From Diplosphaera chodatii (lineage: Eukaryota > Chlorophyta > Trebouxiophyceae > Prasiolales > Stichococcaceae): DNA of 64,000 nt. Under the pieces are notes generated by a model that was given only the letters and a program-made list of their open reading frames with translations, searched no databases and was not told where the DNA came from. Position 1 is the first letter of the stretch; every line of letters begins with the position of its first letter. Shown piece after piece: positions 23,101 through 35,900 of the stretch. The stretch covers positions 372,001-436,000 of the forward strand of contig JAALGY010000030.1 of assembly GCA_032358165.1 (NCBI GenBank). Direction: 5' to 3'. Both the position numbers and the translations under genes were made by a program.

Positions 23101-26100
23101 GCGACATTCCTGATAATATTTTTCGTTGTTGTGCGTCACGTGCAGGCATTGGCGACCTGATGAGTGACGTCGTGAACAAGATCGAGAGCGCCATAGGCCT
23201 GTCGCAGCTGGACGGCATCAAAGACATGAGCCTGGACCTCATCTCCAAGGGCTGCAACGCCATCCCCTTCCAGGTGCCCCCACGGGTCCACCCTGATTGG
23301 GGGCCTGCTTCGTACAGCATTGATGCCGCGCTCCCTGCCGCTTGTGCCCTTGCTGTTGGGGTTTGGGCTTGCCATGCCGCAGACAGGCACCGTGTCACCA
23401 GCAAAAATTTGACGTGCCACTGAGGGGCTGAACGTGTTGCAGCGGGTTACGCGCCCTGCTCACGGCGGCTGCGCCCTCCAACTGTGCCCCATTTGCTACA
23501 GGGTCATGCCACCCCAGCCGCGCCTCTGACACCTGGTGTATGAGCCCAATGATGCTGCACACACTTTCGACAGCAACACCTCGGAAACCTTTTCTGCTGC
23601 GCAGGCGCTGGACGCCGCGCTGCCGCAGCCCGGGGGCGGGGAGGGCGACCTGGCCAGGGCGCGCGATCTCATCAAGAACTTCTCCGTGAAGGAGGTCATC
23701 GAGCTGGTATTTGGCGCCCTGCTCCAGGTGAGCGCAGCCGCAAGGCTGCCCGGCTGCCCAGCTGTTGACCTGCTGGCCAGCTGTCCCAGGCTGGCATGCT
23801 GACTGCAATTCTATCAGTTTCTGACTTTGTGAACTGCACCCACCTGGACCATTTGTTGACATGGCAAACAAGCATGATGAGCTGGCAAAGCATGATGAGC
23901 ACACGGGGTTGAAAACCAGCCGCAATGCATGTGATGACGGCGCAGCAACGATTGGTCGCTTTGCCCGCAGCATGGGATCATGCAGACTGCTCGCATGTCA
24001 CACATAGTACATATGCCTAGCTACTTGCACCTGATTCGGTTGAAACCTTGGTGTTGCAGACGGACGCAGACACACCAGTGGGCCTCCCTGACTGGACCCC
24101 GCCTCCTGTGCCATACGGACCTTCGATGTCTCTACACGCTGCGTTCTACGTTCGCCCACGAGCTGCGCCAAGGCGTCAAGCCCGCAGGTGAACTTGCACA
24201 CCACATCAGGTGCTTGCCTTGATGTGCATGGTGCTATTTGCAATGCTGTGTTGATTCTTTGTGGTCCAGTCCACGTGCATCGCCACAGCTTGTTGCCTGC
24301 AGCGGGCGCAGCCGGAATGGCAGTGATCCCTGAGCGGGGCACCGCTGGTGTGCGCAGGGCGGCCCTGGAGCGACGCCTGCTGCCGGGGGCCTGGCGCGCG
24401 TCCGCGGACGGGTCGCAGCCCTGGGCCCTTGCCGCCGCGCAGGCTGTGGTGCAGGCGCAGGCGGCGCCCCACGCCGCTGGGCCGCCCGCATCAGACCCCC
24501 ACGGCTGGTTCGCGACCATCGACGCCCTGCAGTCCAAGGTGACAGCTGTGCTTGTGGGTGCGCCGCCAGGCCAACACTATCCCTTCATCAGGACAGCCTG
24601 GTATGTGGTGTGCCACATACAGCCGTGCGACGTTTGGCCTGGTGTTCAGCCTGCAGTCGCCACGTACCTCAGTGAGCTGTCATCAACAGGCTGTCATCAA
24701 CAGGCGTCTTATCTGCATGTGCAGTCCCAGCCCAGCACTGGTGTCATTGCCATAGATACTGAACCCTCATGATGCCAGGTGGACTCGGCAAGGAGCGTGC
24801 TCAGTGCGAGCATCATGGGAGCCCTGAGCGCGGAGCTTGCAAACACGCTGGCCACGTTCCACACGATGCGCGCCTTGGCGCCCGAGTTTGTGGGCTACGC
24901 GGGCGACATGGCGTCAGTCTTCCTGGCTGTCGGCGAGGTGCGCGACCTACCACCAGATGCAGCCCAGTGACACGTGTGTTGCTAGCTGTGCTGGGCTTGC
25001 TGCACATGGAGAAACTACAGATGTGTTAGCATGCAACGCCTGTGCACTATGTTGGCACGCAGGTCGTCGACTTCCTGTGCAAGTTCCCGGACGTACAGCC
25101 CGTGTTTACGCCGCTGCAAACGTTCCTTGCCGACGAGAAGGCCGACTTGGCAGCCATCTCGCCGCTGGGAGATGCCATTGTGGCCGCAGACTCGAAGGTG
25201 CGCGGGTGCAGAGTGAACTGCCGTGTGTCTGATCTACTGAAGCCGTGTCCGTTGCAAGGCCGGCCATAGATAGAGCTGGTAACATCATCTGATGCTGGCT
25301 GTGGGATGTTGTCATGGGCCTTCGCCCAACATAGCATGCCGTGTACGCAGACATTGCCCAATGGTTGCACTGCATGCGCAGGTGGCGGACGATGTGGCGA
25401 CGCACGTCGCATTCACGTCGCTGGCGCAGGTGGTGTCCAACTTGCTGGCGCGCCTCAATGGGTTCGATGTGTCACACATCAGGCAGCTGCTCATGGTGAG
25501 AGGTGTTGACAGCCCATAGCACAGCTGGTGGGGAGCTCCTCAGCGCATGGATGCTGTGTGCGCTGTCTCTAACGAGATGCCATTCCTGCGCCTGACCCCA
25601 TCATGCACGCCCAAGTTCAGGCTGGGCAGCAGAACCTGTCGCGCCTCCCACTGGGCAACCCTGCGGAGCCGGCGCTCTACGCTCGGCTGAACCAGCAGAC
25701 GGCGGCGTTTGCAAACAGCTGCGCCGCGGTGTCTGTCACCATGGACAAGGTGCACCGCTGCTCGCATCACTCTGGGCACTGCACCCTTCCCCAGAGCGCC
25801 CGGTTCTGGCGGCGCTCCCTGTACTGCGCTGCTGCCTGTTGCCCTCCACCTTGGAAAAATAACCGGTGTTGCAGCCCTCCCTTTGCCATCCAATCACCCA
25901 CTCTGTTCATCCATCCTCAGGTGCTGGGCAGCTTGAACGCAGCTGTCGGACAGGGCGGCGCGCTCGCGAGCCTGCTGCAGCAGCACATCGCCGCCATTGA
26001 AAGCGTGGAGAAGCTGACGCAGGTGCGAATGTGCTGGTCCTGTATCTGTTCCTCCACATTCTGACCCACAGTGGGTACAGAGCTTATAGGATTTCGCGGC

Positions 26101-29100
26101 CGCATGAGTGCTTGCAATTCTATGAAGGAACTGATGGCCCCTGCCCTGTGTAGCGCCCATCAATCAGTTGTCTTACCAAGTGTTGGTGGCATTGAAGTTC
26201 CAACCGCGCAACCGACCGCGCATCTCCGGCAGCCGCTGTGGCTGCTGCTGACGTCATGCTGGTCACCGGAGGCTGCACAACATCATGCTTCCACGCCCGT
26301 CCCGCCGGACGCCTGTGCATCACCGGCCGCCCCAGTGGCGGCAGCCGTCGTGACCGGGCGCGGCTGTGCGCGCAGGTGCTGGCCACCAACCTGCCCAGCC
26401 TGCACGCGGCGGCGGCCGCGGCGGTGCACGTGGACGCGGTGGCTCGCCCCCTGGACTGGCTGCTCACCGACATGGGCGCCTTCCCGGTGGCGGACCCGCC
26501 CAACCAGGCGGCCGTCGACCTGACATTCGTGAGCGGACGGTGCTGTGTGTTGCCTCCCTAATTGCCAGGCACAAGGCATGCTCTGGTGGCCGTGCGTGTT
26601 ATGTTGTGATAAAGCGCTTGTCGTGGTACCCCAAGTTTGGCGCCCGGAGGATAGAGTTGGATATGCATGATACTCACACCGCTGGTGCTGTCATGGGGTG
26701 CTGCAGCAGTTTGGTGTGTGTAGAAACAATATCGATTTCGTTGGGTTTCTCTACTGAAACTAATGCTAAATGCACCTTCTTCTGCAGGGCCTGCCCCAGC
26801 AGGCGCTGGATGTGCTGATCCCGGTGGTGCAGCAGATCGAGGAGGATGTCGCACGCGAGGTGGACTACAAGTACATCCACACCGCCGAGATGAAGGTGCG
26901 GGCCAGCCACCCTGGCCTGCCCGCCGCTGGTGCTGCGCTTGGTTGCCGGCAGCAAGTCCTGGTCATGAAAGGCTTGCTGCTGTGCACCTTCCCTCGGCAT
27001 CAGGGCCGGCGTCCCTCGTACATCTAGCATTTACGTACATGATAGCCCCTGACAATGTTTCATTTCACCATCGTTGCTGCGCATTCTGCAGTAAAGATGC
27101 ATGCACGGCACCACCTGATGCAGACGTTCTGTGTGACCGGCGCAGAAAGTGCTGACCGATGCCATCACCAGCATCGCCACGGCCGCGCCGGCGCTGACCG
27201 CAGCAGCAAATGCGTACCATGATGCTGTCACCAGCTTTGACACGCTGCTGACGCCGCAACAGCAGTACAAGGTGCATGGGTCGACCGACACCCATGCAGT
27301 ATATTGATGTGGCACTGAGTAGTGTCTTGGTTGCGAAGCTTTGCCCTTAATAATGGCGTGAGCAATGTAACCCTCACTGGGGAGCTTTGCACATTGCCTG
27401 GTCGTAGCTGCTTTACGACGTGCCAGCCAATGTCTGAACAGGGGCCTCTGTTCAAACTGCAGCTGGACAACGTGTGGGTGGAACAGCACGGCAAATGGGT
27501 GCGAAAGCACTCGACCAAGGGGCAGACGGTGCAGAACCACTTCTTTGGCGGAGACGTGCTTGCTGCTACTGAGCAGCTCGTGAGCGACATCCAGCATGCC
27601 CTCAAGGTGTGCTGATGAGGATGGGAGTTGTGTGGTTTCCCGTAGTGTTGCGGCAGCGCGAGTGTTGCTGCATATGCAATGCGCAGCGCACGGGGTGGTG
27701 TCATGCTTGCAGCTTGCCTGCACGAGCATACGTCACGTGGGTCCCCCATTAGTGCTGCCCGCTGGGGGTGGTTGATCACAAGATATGATCCACTCACCCC
27801 CTATGCCTGCCAAATTGCATGCAGGGGGCGCGTGTGGCGCCGGTGGTGCCGCCGGCCCCCGCGACGCCCAGTGGCCGGCGCCCGCTGCGGCTGGAGGCGC
27901 TGCAGGTCGGCGGCCGCCCCCTGGCGGACCCGGCCCCGCCCCCCTTCGTCCCCTCCGCCGCCGACCAGGCCACCGCGCAGAAGCTGTACGACTACGCCGC
28001 AGGTGTCCACTGTTGCCCACCCCCCTGTTGACCCGCTCCTGGCTGTGACCAGCGGACATGTCATAGCAGGTGTCTTTCGTATTGGGTGGTGAGTATCCCC
28101 GTGCAGGCTGATGTTACTTCACTGCCTGCCGGCTGATACCCGCAGCACATATTTGCCGTGCCGCCACATCACCTGGCAAAGACGTGGCTTGCACTTTCAC
28201 CTGCGGACCGCCCTGTAATGCAGCCATGTCCGGGCTGGCGAGCGCGCTGGACCTGCTGGACCTGGAGTTGGGCGGCCGCCTCAGCAAGAAGAACGAGCAG
28301 CTGCTGCGCACCGCCATCGACGGCCTGGACACCGGGTTCCAGAAGGCCAGCACCGCGCTGCAGATCTGGTACAACGACCTGCTGACCGGCGGGGCGGCGC
28401 CCTTCCTGCCGACCGCCGGCTGGTGAGCGGTCTTTTCAGAATCTGCGGTTTAAACCGTGTCTGCCAGCTGAGCCGAGACCCTGGAGAAATGTTGTAACCT
28501 CCTGTCTAAACTTTGGAAATGCTTAAACACGTCCGTCAAGTGGATGCTTTTATGCCAAGCAGGCCCGTCATCCCCACGCCGCCGGACGCGTCGGACCCGG
28601 CCTTCACCAAGGCCCGCTTCTGGGTGGACGCCTGGAACATCGTGCGCAACGTACTGCAGATCATGCTGAACCACGTGGAGAAGAGCCAGGGCGACAGCGG
28701 CGACCCCGCCCACCCCACCAAGCCGTCCACCGACCTGGCCATCATCGCGTTCGACGCGCTCATCACCGCCGGCGACGAGTTCGTCAAGGTGCGAGCGCCG
28801 CAGGCAGGCGGACCCCTGCACTGCAGATCCTCATGTTGCCTTGCACACGGCGTTGTTCTACCGTGCTGAGCCATCGGCTACCATAGACACTTTACTTGCC
28901 CCATAGCTGGCAAGTGCTTGTCCTGGTTGCGGTGCTGCACCCACGCAGGGTGCTGCACCCAGGGTGTCCAAGCTACATCACTCGGAATAAATATGGATGA
29001 GTCACTGCGAGGACACCAAACAGAAGGACAACCCCTGTTGTGTCATGCATCTCAGGCAACAATGAGCTCACCTGCCAAGCAGCAGCAGAGACTGTGCAGA

Positions 29101-31783
29101 TCACTTTAAATCTGATCAAATCAGCATTTCGTTGTGACCATCTGGCTGTGCATGGTGCAGATACTGTCGAAGGAGGCACCGGCGCTGTCCATGCCGCCGC
29201 CGCATGGGCTGCCTGAGGGGCAGCTGGGCGACGACACGCCTGGGACGCCCACCCCGGATGACCTGGCGCTGGCCCACAAACTGCACGAGTATTCCCTGGG
29301 TGAGTGCGCGGTGATGACAGGCCTTTGGCGTCATGTTGTGCAACATGGACCTTGCACCTGCGCATGACACCTCACCCTGCCTGCTGACAGCATGCCTGCC
29401 ACCGCTTTGCCTGCCGTGGGCTGTCCAGCTGCTGCTGCTGTGTCATCACACATAGCGCCATTAGCTCGGCCCGAGGGCTGAGTGCTCCCCTTTCCAGCTG
29501 TGTCTTTTGAATATTGTTTTGCATGACTTTGTTTGACTACAGATTCTGTGACCACCTGAGTTACTCTCCCGCGCTTGCAGGACTCGAGGTCGTGAGCGGC
29601 GGGCTGGAGGTCCTGGAGGGGCTGTGGGGCCGCAAGCTGCCCAAGGACAAGGCGGCGCTGCTGCACGACGCCGTGCTGGCGCTGGACGCGGGCCTGGGCC
29701 AGACGCAGGCCTCGCTGCACACCTGGTACACCGACCTGACGACCGGGGCGACCGCCCCGTTCATGCCGCCCCAGCCATGGCCGGACGCCCTCCTGAGCAG
29801 CACAGCCATAAACCCGCGCGACTTTGGGGACCCAGGTGAGGCCGGCAGCGCATAACAGCATGTTTCTGACCCTGCTCTGCTGTGATGCCGAGCCCGCCGC
29901 CGCACATGAGCTCCACTGCCATGCAACCTGTACCAGCCACCCTGATCTGAGCGCAGCGCGCATCACAAGACTGAACTGTTGATACTTGTGTGGCAGCCAA
30001 CATGAGCACAGATCATCATCAGCAGTCCGTCGAGAAGCATCTGAGCACGTTCTGAATGTGTTGGGTCATGTTTGCATAGCGGAGTGGGCTGGCGTGTGGA
30101 AGCTGGTCAAGAGTGTGCTGGACATCATCCAGGAGTCTATTGCACCGTCCGAAGGGCCGGAAACCCCCAAGACCGAGATCATACAGCTGGCCTTCGATGG
30201 TGTGATCGCGGCTGGCGACAAGTTCATCCAGGTGAGTGCAGATGGTCATCAGCTCTTGCATCCCCGCCGGCTTCGATTGGCCCCTGGCAGCCATCGTAAG
30301 TCTCAAAATCGCACTTGATGAGCTCAGCTAGTGAAGCTCGATCACGCTGCGGCGCCCGCGCGATTCAGTTGCATCAAACACATCCCTGCTTGCCTCACCC
30401 GGGCTCACTACCTGCGCTGCTGCCCGCCGCAGCTCGTGGCCCACTTGGAGGAGGAGCCCCACGGGCACAAGCCGCGGCCCGGGCCCAAGCCGCGGCCCCC
30501 GCGGAAGGAGCTGGAGGACGGCCCTGCGCCGCCGACGCCGACGCCCGAGGCTCAGGCGCTGGCCACGAAGCTATATGACTATGCCGCAGGTATGCCCCGG
30601 GCTGGGGCCATAGCTGCACGCCTGGCACCCGACGGCTGTGCATGTCAGCCGAGTCACATGCAGCAGCCCCATTGCGTGGCACCGGGTTCACACTTGTCAT
30701 GGGAAGGGATCGCTTCAGCATATCTCAGGTGTCTCACATATGTGTCTGTTGATACATCTTTACCGCTTGGTGCAGCGATGTCCACCCTCAACGGGGGCCT
30801 GGCCATCCTGGACGAGGAGTGGGGCCCCACGCTGAGCCCGGCGCGCCGCCAGCTGCTGGACGACGCGATCACCGCGCTGGACCAGAGCCTGTCGGACACC
30901 TCCGACTCGCTGCACCAGTGGTACAACGACCTGCTCAACGGCACCGCGACCTGGCACCTGCCCACCGCGCCCTGGCCCACCATCACCGTCCCGCCCGCCC
31001 GCAACTACAACAACCCAGGTGCGCCCCTGATGCTGCTTGGCTCCTTGCTGTGGTAACCCGCCTCACTGGACGCCATCCAAACAAATCAGGCACAGTGCTG
31101 CACAGCACTGCACAGGTGCCCTGCGCAGCCAGCTGCTCAGCGGCTTGTGTGCATTGGTGTGATGAGTCTGCCGTCGCAAACATTCGCGCGAGAGGTGCAA
31201 GGGTGCCTGTCTGGTTTGGCGCCTGACATGACGTGCACTCCTGTGCGCTGTGCTCGCAGGCATCTGGGTGGACACATGGAAGACACTGCGCGGGGTGCTG
31301 TACGTGGTGTACAACCATGTGGCAGCCTCGGAGGGCGCCGCCAGCCCCAACACCAAGCTGCTGATCGTGGCCATTGACGCCGCGATCAAGGCGGGCGACG
31401 ACTTCATCAATGTGAGTGATGCCATGCTCAACGTATGCACAGTGCACGCAGATGAGTGTCTGAGCACGATGTCGTCGGCACTCTCAAGTGCGACCCCTCC
31501 GCTGCATGCAATGCAAGTGCCACCCATTCATCCTGAATCATGCCGAGTGTGGTGCATGATGAGCGCTGTGGCATGTTTGGTGCTGTGACGGCAAGTCTTT
31601 CAGTATGAACTGTCCACAACCATGCAACAACACTTTCTGTCACTGACAACCATGCGGTCCGTGCAGATTCTGGATCCGCCCAAGCCGCACGGCGTCCCGA
31701 ATGGGACACACAAGAAGCCTCGTCAGAAGGCTGCAAACGGTTTGCACCATGAGTGGCCGCAGTACGTCCCCCTCACGCAGTGA
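20148..31783 (+). CDS. Very long many-exon helical protein with a C-terminal three-fold repeat, unknown function
   Basis: More than 25 short exons can be picked by acceptor, open frame and donor. Examples are 20223-20402 (YRALQQLGHEINAWIKAVDS), 20673-20911, 21612-21846 (DVGDALAHVPVVGDVVGPFS), 22486-22652, 23604-23728, 24779-24937, 25063-25197, 25381-25494, 25921-26022, 26375-26528, 26788-26895, 27149-27271 and 27457-27607. Nearly all are amphipathic helix-like, with few Cys and no predicted membrane span. The 3' part is three repeats of a three-exon module, then a last exon 31667-31783 ending in TGA. The ATG at 20148 runs in frame into the first exon and is the working start. I recognise no family; the helix-rich design could be a structural or lipid-binding protein, but nothing shown decides this. 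Individual boundaries may be off. Confidence 0.6.
27825..28788 (+). repeat. Module 1 of the three-fold exon repeat
   Basis: Exon a is 27825-28002 (Pro-rich linker ending KLYDYAAG), exon b 28224-28422 (helical, ending WYNDLLTGGAAPFLP) and exon c 28563-28788 (WVDAWNIVRNVLQIMLNHVE to AFDALITAGDEFVK). All have GT-AG borders with matching phases. Confidence 0.8.
29161..30231 (+). repeat. Module 2 of the three-fold exon repeat
   Basis: Exon a is 29161-29299 (Pro-rich, ending KLHEYSLG), exon b 29581-29835 (WYTDLTTGATAPFMP) and exon c 30080-30231 (WAGVWKLVKSVLDIIQE to AFDGVIAAGDKFIQ). Order, splice phases and signature residues match modules 1 and 3. Confidence 0.8.
30433..31411 (+). repeat. Module 3 of the three-fold exon repeat
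   Basis: Exon a is 30433-30589 (GHKPRPGPKPRPPRK, then KLYDYAAG), exon b 30776-31018 (WYNDLLNGTATWHLP) and exon c 31260-31411 (WVDTWKTLRGVLYVVYNHVA to AIDAAIKAGDDFIN). The final exon at 31667 begins like exon a of module 2, so a partial fourth unit may form the C terminus. Confidence 0.8.
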
Positions 31784-32917
31784 GGTATCCATCGCGGCAG
31801 GGCCGGCATTTGTTAAAGAGCAGATACAGAACATTAGACTGGCGCGTGATGGGATCGTGATGAGCTCATGTGAGGGTTTTCAGGCCAGCCCTGCAGCTCC
31901 ACCAGAGCCCAGTGAACATGCAATGTGATTTGATGACTGCGTGACGATGTGCTGGTTTTGAACACTGCGCAACACGATTCAGCAGTTGCAGCCAGCTGCA
32001 GGCTGACCGCTTACACTGGCTGTGGGAGAGGTACTGTTGTCTATCTAGTACAGCGGGACTACCTGTACGGGGGCATGTTTGAAACTTTGAATCAAACCTG
32101 CAGTTTTGCTGTGCTTGCGTTTCGACCCACCGGCCATAGATGGTCTGCTGCTTGCAAGGCGCTACCTGATGAACACCTGGCTGCGTGATGATTTTACCAC
32201 GTTGGCAAAACAAAATAGTGGTCTCCAATGACCATTCGAAGCATTTTGACAGCTCCATGAGACTTTAGAACGCGCAAGCAGGACTGATGAATAACCACTT
32301 CAGCTGTCGGCTATGAAACACATGGCATACTTAGCACGCTGCACTGCACATTTGAGGCTCCAGCAGATGATGGCGCTGTCGCATCATCAAACCTCATCGA
32401 TGTCGTCGGCACCCTATCGCAGCAGAAACAACGACGACTGACTTATGTTGCCCATTTGCACACACAACTAAATCCTTGACGGGACCACTACTTCTTGCCA
32501 GGTGCCATGGCTGCACCTGCAACCATGTTGCACATACAGGGTGGGTATGGTAACCAGCGTGCTGCTGTAATCTTATGACAGCTAAGCTTGCTCGGTGTGT
32601 AGGCCATTGGCCGCCAGCCGCCCCACCAGGGCCTCCCACGTGGCCTCTGCTTGCCACACAGCACCGTGTGCCACATGAACTGGCCTCTGAAGTCGCCCAG
32701 CCCGACTTTGCTGCCAGGTGGCTGGCGGCTACCCCCGAGTGCTGCCGTTGCTGCTCGTTGCTGACCCCACACCGCAGGCCACCTGGGAGTGGTGGCACAC
32801 CTGTGCCACCACTCCCAGGTGGCTCCGCTGTGGAAGCTCCTGCCATGGACACGGTGCTGCGGCTGGCAGCTGTTGCCCGACCTGGCCCGCAGGCAGCTTC
32901 GTGGGGTGGCAGGGGTG
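31784..32917. other. Intergenic region between two 3' ends, with a long palindrome
   Basis: No supported gene. It separates the 3' ends of the long plus-strand gene and U-box-family copy 2 (minus). Minus-strand frames at 32500-32900 are open but show no domain and no U-box. The 46-nt palindrome at 32778-32823 is the only structured element seen. Confidence 0.45.
32778..32823. repeat. Perfect 22-bp inverted repeat with a 2-nt spacer
   Basis: The left arm 32778-32799 is the exact reverse complement of the right arm 32802-32823, around CC. As RNA it would form a 22-bp uninterrupted hairpin. It lies about 95 bp past the stop of U-box-family copy 2, so it could sit in that gene's 3' UTR. Confidence 0.95.
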
Positions 32918-35900
32918 CTATGCCGGTGCGCCTGGGCCGCGGCCCGCCAGCTTGTCCGCCAGTATCTGCAGCATCACCTCCCGCTGCCCGGCCCACTCTG
33001 CGGCCAGCGGCGGCGGCGGCTCCAGGTCCCTGCGCTTGGGAATCAGCATGAGCAGCGTCGTGAGAGTCTCTGGCATCACGAACAGTGGCGGATGCAGCGG
33101 CAAGCTGTGTGCGCAGCTGAACCCCACCTGACACCCTGCGCCGCCGCATCCCAGCTGCCATCCCGCCGCACAGCCGCACGCGATGGGACGTCGGCATCCA
33201 GGACCAGCATCAGGATGAAGCCCGTGGCGCTGACCCCGTCTGCAGTCGTCTGCCAAGACTGGATGTCGTCTGCTGTCTCTGACGCAGTCGCCTGCCACGG
33301 CAGCGCCTGCAGTGGCCAGACGGGACTTCAGTAAGGTTGACTGCCATAAGCTGTCAATGGCTGCAATTGCATGCAGGGCTTGGCATCTTTGTTTCAAAAC
33401 TCACAATTTGCAGATGAAACAGTAAGTGAGCAACAACAAGTCAGATAGGACTGACAGCAGACCGACATCCACCGCACATTCTGCGAGCATTTCGAAAATG
33501 CATGTACCTGAAACAGGGGCGCCACAAGGCCCTGCGCGGCAAGGTTGCGGGCCACAGCTGGCGTGATGCCCAGAGTGACACCCCCCATGATGTCGGCTGC
33601 GTAGCGCCGCATCATGAGCGGCTTCTCAGGCGCTGGCTGCATGGCGCCGGCTGCCGTTGGAGCCAGCGCCGCCTGCGCTGCAGTCTCCGCATCCGCAAGC
33701 CGCAGGGCGCCAAGAGCGCCGCGCACCAGCGCTGCAATGGCGTCCCCTGCCCAGTCCTTGCCCGCATGAGCCGCGATGCGGGCAGGCTGCACGTCGCACA
33801 AGCAAACCAGCTCATTTGGTATGCTAGTTGTATTGCTGAACACCATAACTGCCAGCTTGCAGAGGACAGCGAGGGAGGCAGGGACGCATGCCAAGCACAC
33901 ACAGAACAGCAGGACAGCACATGGGTGGCAGGCCATGCAGAGCACAACCCACCGGCGTGGCTCTGACGAGGGCCCAGACAGCATGAAACAGCCCTGGAGC
34001 GAGGCAGGTGCGGGGATCTGTTCTCATCACACCGCTTATTAAGTCTCGGACATTCTTGCTCGGCGTCACCTGCACCATGGGACGCAGCAAATGCAGTGCG
34101 ATGTGGCAGGCTCTTTCTTGTGCAATCGGGGGAGATACAGGTTACGAGCCTCTGTGAAGACAGCAGTGTCGTCTAGGGCATGTTCATGACTGAGCTGGCA
34201 AGGGACAAGATGAGCGACCAACCTGTAGTGCGGCTGCCAGGGCACCAACTGCCCCAGACTCGAAGATGCAGTCGTTGGCAGCATCGTTGTGGGAGTTCAG
34301 CAGAATCTGCAGCATGCACAGTGGCATCATTGTACACTACCGCAGGGTCTACAAGCGGCAGTGCAGCAGGTGCAACGACATCAGTTGCAATAGAAAGCAT
34401 ACGAGCTCGTAAGCAGACATGCAATGCTACTCACAATCACGTTTGCGCTCAGTTGAAAGGCAGTGACGTCCGTCAGCAGGGCCACCGTCTGCGTGAAGCA
34501 GAGTGGGGACTGATTCCACCAGCGGCTGCAGCTGTTGAACACCACGTCAACAGCAGGGCACTGCCAAACGCGCACTGCTGCACATGTGCGCGGACACACA
34601 TGCTCCACATCGCCAGGGTTCACGGCATTATTCGGTGCCTACAGCAAGACAACTTCCTGGCTCTTATTCAGACGTCGAGAGCGCAGCAACAAAATGCAGC
34701 ATGCCTGATCGTCAAATAGGAGCAGATCTGCGGGGTTTGGCGGAGGCTCTGCCGGACTCCCTTGAGCAGTCAGCCAGCTGGTGGTCAGCTGCTGCACCAC
34801 GGCCAGCTGCGACATCAGGGGGCCGATGTCCTCCAACCCAAAGCGTTCTGCGAGGCAACCGGTCGAGACTGGTGTCATGCCCTCAGCCCACAGACATATA
34901 AGTGCAGCTGCATGTCAGAAGTGGCATATGAGCCAGGTCAGCCGTGTCTGTGGCTTGCGTGCGGCACGGTGCATACGGCTGTGACGGGCCAGCCATATTC
35001 AGGTTCCAAGCACACCTGGCATCATGGCACACCCCAGCAGCGTCAAGCGCAGCAGCGCCCGCGAGTGGTGCGGGGCCGTGAGGTGGGCGATAGCAGCGTC
35101 CACAGCGCTTATTATGCCTGCGTGCAGCGCCAGCCACCCTGCAGCGATGCGAGCTGCCTGGCCTGCAGGCCCACACAGCCAGATTGGAGGATGGTAGCCT
35201 GTGGTCCACAAGGTTGATGGACGAGCTGTTCACACATCATCATCCACCCATTATCCAGTTGGTGTTGTTACGGTCACACATGTCCATTGCACGAGCACGA
35301 TGTTCAATGCGTGCGGCGGTGCTTACGGATCTGCGGGGCACAGACAGGCCAAGCATACTGCATGCTATGCTTGTGCTGCTGCTGCCACGGGTCAGCCTAC
35401 CCATGGGATTCAGCAGGGTCAAGATGGTGTAATATAGCTGCTGTTCACAAAGATTTGCAGCGGAACAGTCAGACGACTGGTGAGGCCAGAGCCCAGATGC
35501 GGCAGCACGCTCATCCAGCTGTACGCAGGCGACAACCTGCAGGACATGTCAGCTCTTGTCATTGAGAAACTGCTATGAAATAGCAACTGGTGTAAGCTGC
35601 AGGCTGACATGCTTTAATGATTCTGCCCGATGTTGTACATAATGATAACACACAAGATTGCTGCCAGGAGGCTTAGCAGGCCGGTAGCACATGCTATGAT
35701 AACTGCACCATGTGATAGGCAGACAGCACCTTTTGCATCAGCTGTCCCAGGGTGTCCAGCATCTGCCGCTCGTCAAGCTCGCCGCTCACTGCTCGCGCAC
35801 GCATGCAGCGCCCCATGCTGCCTGCTGCCGCTTGCAGGCAACAACCAGCATCTCGCAGCTCAAACACCGTCTTGTAATGTGGGCCAGGCTGCTGCAGGGT

